From Lachnospiraceae bacterium (GTDB taxonomy: Bacteria > Bacillota > Clostridia > Lachnospirales > Lachnospiraceae): a stretch of DNA of 64,000 nt. The DNA is taken from contig JAIDPF010000022.1 of assembly GCA_029062895.1 (NCBI GenBank), forward strand, positions 1 to 64,000, given 5' to 3'. A program made the translations under genes and the position numbers. Position 1 is the stretch's first letter; every line of letters begins with the position of its first letter. Of the stretch, positions 62,683 to 64,000 are shown piece after piece. The notes beneath the pieces are model-generated. The model worked only from the letters and a program-made list of their open reading frames with translations, did not search any database and was not told the DNA's origin.

Positions 62683-63831
62683 ATGCCACAAAAGTACCAT
62701 CTTAAAAATTTTGATTTTATACTTCTTATCTTGTTGTTTGCAGTGACAACGATAGGCATCCTTGCGATCGGAAGTGCCAAGGAATCCGTGCAGACCAGAC
62801 AGATCGGCGGCGCCATCCTTGGCATATTTCTGATGGCGGCGATCGCCTGTGTAGATTATCATCTGATTCTGAAGCTGCAATGGTTGATCTATGGAGGGAA
62901 TCTTGGTTTACTGCTTCTGGTCCAGTTGATTGGCCAGTCGTCTAACAACGCCCAGCGATGGCTGGAAATTGCGGGAATTAGATTTCAACCGTCAGAAACT
63001 GCAAAAATACTATTGATACTTTTTTATGCACAGTTTATAATAAAACATAGGGATAATCTGAATACTTTCAGCACATTGGCAAAAATGGTTCTTTTGCTGA
63101 TCCCCCCGCTGGCATTGATTTACAAGCAGCCCGATATGTCGACCAGCATTATGGTGGCAGTGATTTTCTGTATTATACTTTATGTAGGGGGATTAAGCTA
63201 TAAGATCATTTTAGGTCTGCTTGCTGTAGCGATACCAGTGGGAGTTATCTTTCTGTTTATTGTACTGCAGCCGGATCAGACATTGATTGAGGATTATCAG
63301 CAGGAACGTATTTATGCATGGTTAAATCCTGAAAAATATTCCCTGACCACCGCATATCAACAGCAAAACTCGATTACTGCCATAGGATCGGGACAGCTGT
63401 GGGGGAAGGGTCTGAATAATAACGAAGTGGGATCCGTGAAGAACGGAAATTATATTTCCGAACCCCAGACGGATTTTATCTTTGCCATCATCGGAGAGGA
63501 GATGGGCTTTGTCGGGAGCTGCGCTGTCATATTGCTTTTGATGGCGATCTCCGCAAGATGCTATTTGGCCGCTATGCGAGCGGATGATATTGCGGGTGCA
63601 ATGATCTGTAGCGGAGTGGGTTCGATCGTATGTTTTCAAAGCTTTATCAATATTTCGGTTACAACCGGGATCCTTCCCAATACCGGAATACCACTGCCAT
63701 TTGTCAGCTATGGATTGACTTCACTGGTCAGTTTGTATATGGGAATGGGATTTGTCTTAAATATCGAGTTGCAACGTGGAAATCGCAGACGGACAAGCAG
63801 TGGAAAAGAGGATGATTTGATCAGTCTTTGA
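62683..63831 (+). CDS. rodA: RodA/FtsW-family peptidoglycan glycosyltransferase (SEDS)
   Basis: 382 residues with about ten membrane segments. SEDS landmarks: AQRWLEIAGIRFQPSETAKIL, KQPDMSTSIMV, ISEPQTDFIFAIIGEEMGFVG and TGILPNTGIPLPFVSYGLTSL. The location in the mre/min cluster next to PBP2 favours RodA over FtsW. The terminal tail is basic (RGNRRRTSSGKE). Confidence 0.94.
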   Translation: MPQKYHLKNFDFILLILLFAVTTIGILAIGSAKESVQTRQIGGAILGIFLMAAIACVDYHLILKLQWLIYGGNLGLLLLVQLIGQSSNNAQRWLEIAGIRFQPSETAKILLILFYAQFIIKHRDNLNTFSTLAKMVLLLIPPLALIYKQPDMSTSIMVAVIFCIILYVGGLSYKIILGLLAVAIPVGVIFLFIVLQPDQTLIEDYQQERIYAWLNPEKYSLTTAYQQQNSITAIGSGQLWGKGLNNNEVGSVKNGNYISEPQTDFIFAIIGEEMGFVGSCAVILLLMAISARCYLAAMRADDIAGAMICSGVGSIVCFQSFINISVTTGILPNTGIPLPFVSYGLTSLVSLYMGMGFVLNIELQRGNRRRTSSGKEDDLISL

Positions 63832-63893
63832 TCTGTCATATACATGATACTCTATAAAGAACACGGAGCAGGGAAAGACAGGGGGATATCAGC

Positions 63894-64000
63894 ATGAATA
63901 TTGCGTTAATTGCGCATGATGCAAAGAAAAAACTGATGCAGAACTTTTGCATTGCTTACCGGGGTATCTTAAGCAAGCATATGTTATATGCGACCGGCAC
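63894..64000 (+). CDS. mgsA: Methylglyoxal synthase, cut by window end
   Basis: Only the first 35 codons are present: [19 protein letters not shown] then [16 protein letters not shown], which match the N-terminus of MgsA (conserved ALIAHDxKK and HxLxATGTTG). GGGGGA lies about 8 nt upstream. It converts dihydroxyacetone phosphate to methylglyoxal. Confidence 0.88.
   Translation, partial: MNIALIAHDAKKKLMQNFCIAYRGILSKHMLYATG

Noticed and set aside
1-64000. CRISPR array, tRNA, rRNA, prophage or insertion sequence with transposase
   Set aside because: No regularly spaced direct repeats, no tRNA-like cloverleaf that I could recognise, and no transposase, integrase or phage genes among the ORFs.

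Overview
The window looks like chromosomal core sequence from a spore-forming Gram-positive anaerobe of class Clostridia, most likely family Lachnospiraceae. This rests on the genes seen: sporulation genes (yqfC, yqfD, a spoIIIE/ftsK translocase with a tepA-like neighbour, a spoVB-like flippase, a probable bofC-like gene), formate-tetrahydrofolate ligase with folD, a class B sortase with a PKTGD-type substrate, a DUF4321 gene ahead of mreB, and minE together with mreBCD. GC content looks moderate by eye. Several genes start with TTG or GTG behind good Shine-Dalgarno (SD) sites. I see no rRNA, tRNA, CRISPR array, prophage or transposase gene.

Layout. 1-10.1 kb is a cell-surface region: a small cysteine-rich protein on the minus strand, a class B sortase, a giant leucine-rich-repeat (BspA-like) protein with a C-terminal sorting signal, a second LRR protein and a subtilisin-like protease. 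10.3-15.4 kb holds icd, a coiled-coil protein, nnr, alr and a mazF-type toxin with no adjacent antitoxin. 15.6-19.1 kb holds a CNNM/CBS membrane protein, yebC, a family 2 glycosyltransferase and a proline-rich hypothetical protein. 19.2-28.7 kb holds tepA-like, ftsK/spoIIIE, fhs, folD, two zinc-ribbon membrane proteins and rlmH. An rRNA cytosine methyltransferase gene (minus strand, 28.7-30.0 kb) is the only minus-strand gene besides the first one. 30.1-38.8 kb holds pdp, yqfC-yqfD-phoH-ybeY, a spoVB-like flippase, a single-domain HD protein, a bofC-like protein and a BaiN/HI0933-type flavoprotein.

38.9-45.2 kb continues with a COG2509 flavoprotein, the proB-DUF896-fthC-proA operon and miaB. 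45.2-53.2 kb holds mutS, mutL, an alpha/beta hydrolase, a GH5 glycosidase, ogt and miaA. 53.2-53.7 kb is a non-coding, highly palindromic MITE-like stretch. 53.7-64 kb holds a methionine gamma-lyase-family gene followed by the cell-shape and division cluster DUF4321-mreB-mreC-mreD-mrdA(PBP2)-minC-minD-minE-rodA-mgsA (the last cut by the window end).

The genes work together in recognisable modules: surface display (sortase plus substrate), one-carbon metabolism (fhs, folD, fthC), proline synthesis (proB, proA), mismatch repair (mutS, mutL), tRNA A37 modification (miaA, miaB), and elongasome plus Min system. No fully novel enzymatic system was recognised. The least expected signals are non-coding: two families of short palindromic elements repeated just upstream of start codons (one at CNNM and BaiN-like, with remnants at icd and the HD gene; the other at proB and ogt), a MITE-like double palindrome at 53.2-53.7 kb, a probable leaderless promoter on the minus strand at 30.05 kb, and a cluster of three inverted repeats between minC and minD. 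At protein level, PBP2 has an insertion of about 245 residues inside its transpeptidase domain. Start positions given here often differ from the ORF track because I moved them to the codon with the best SD site.
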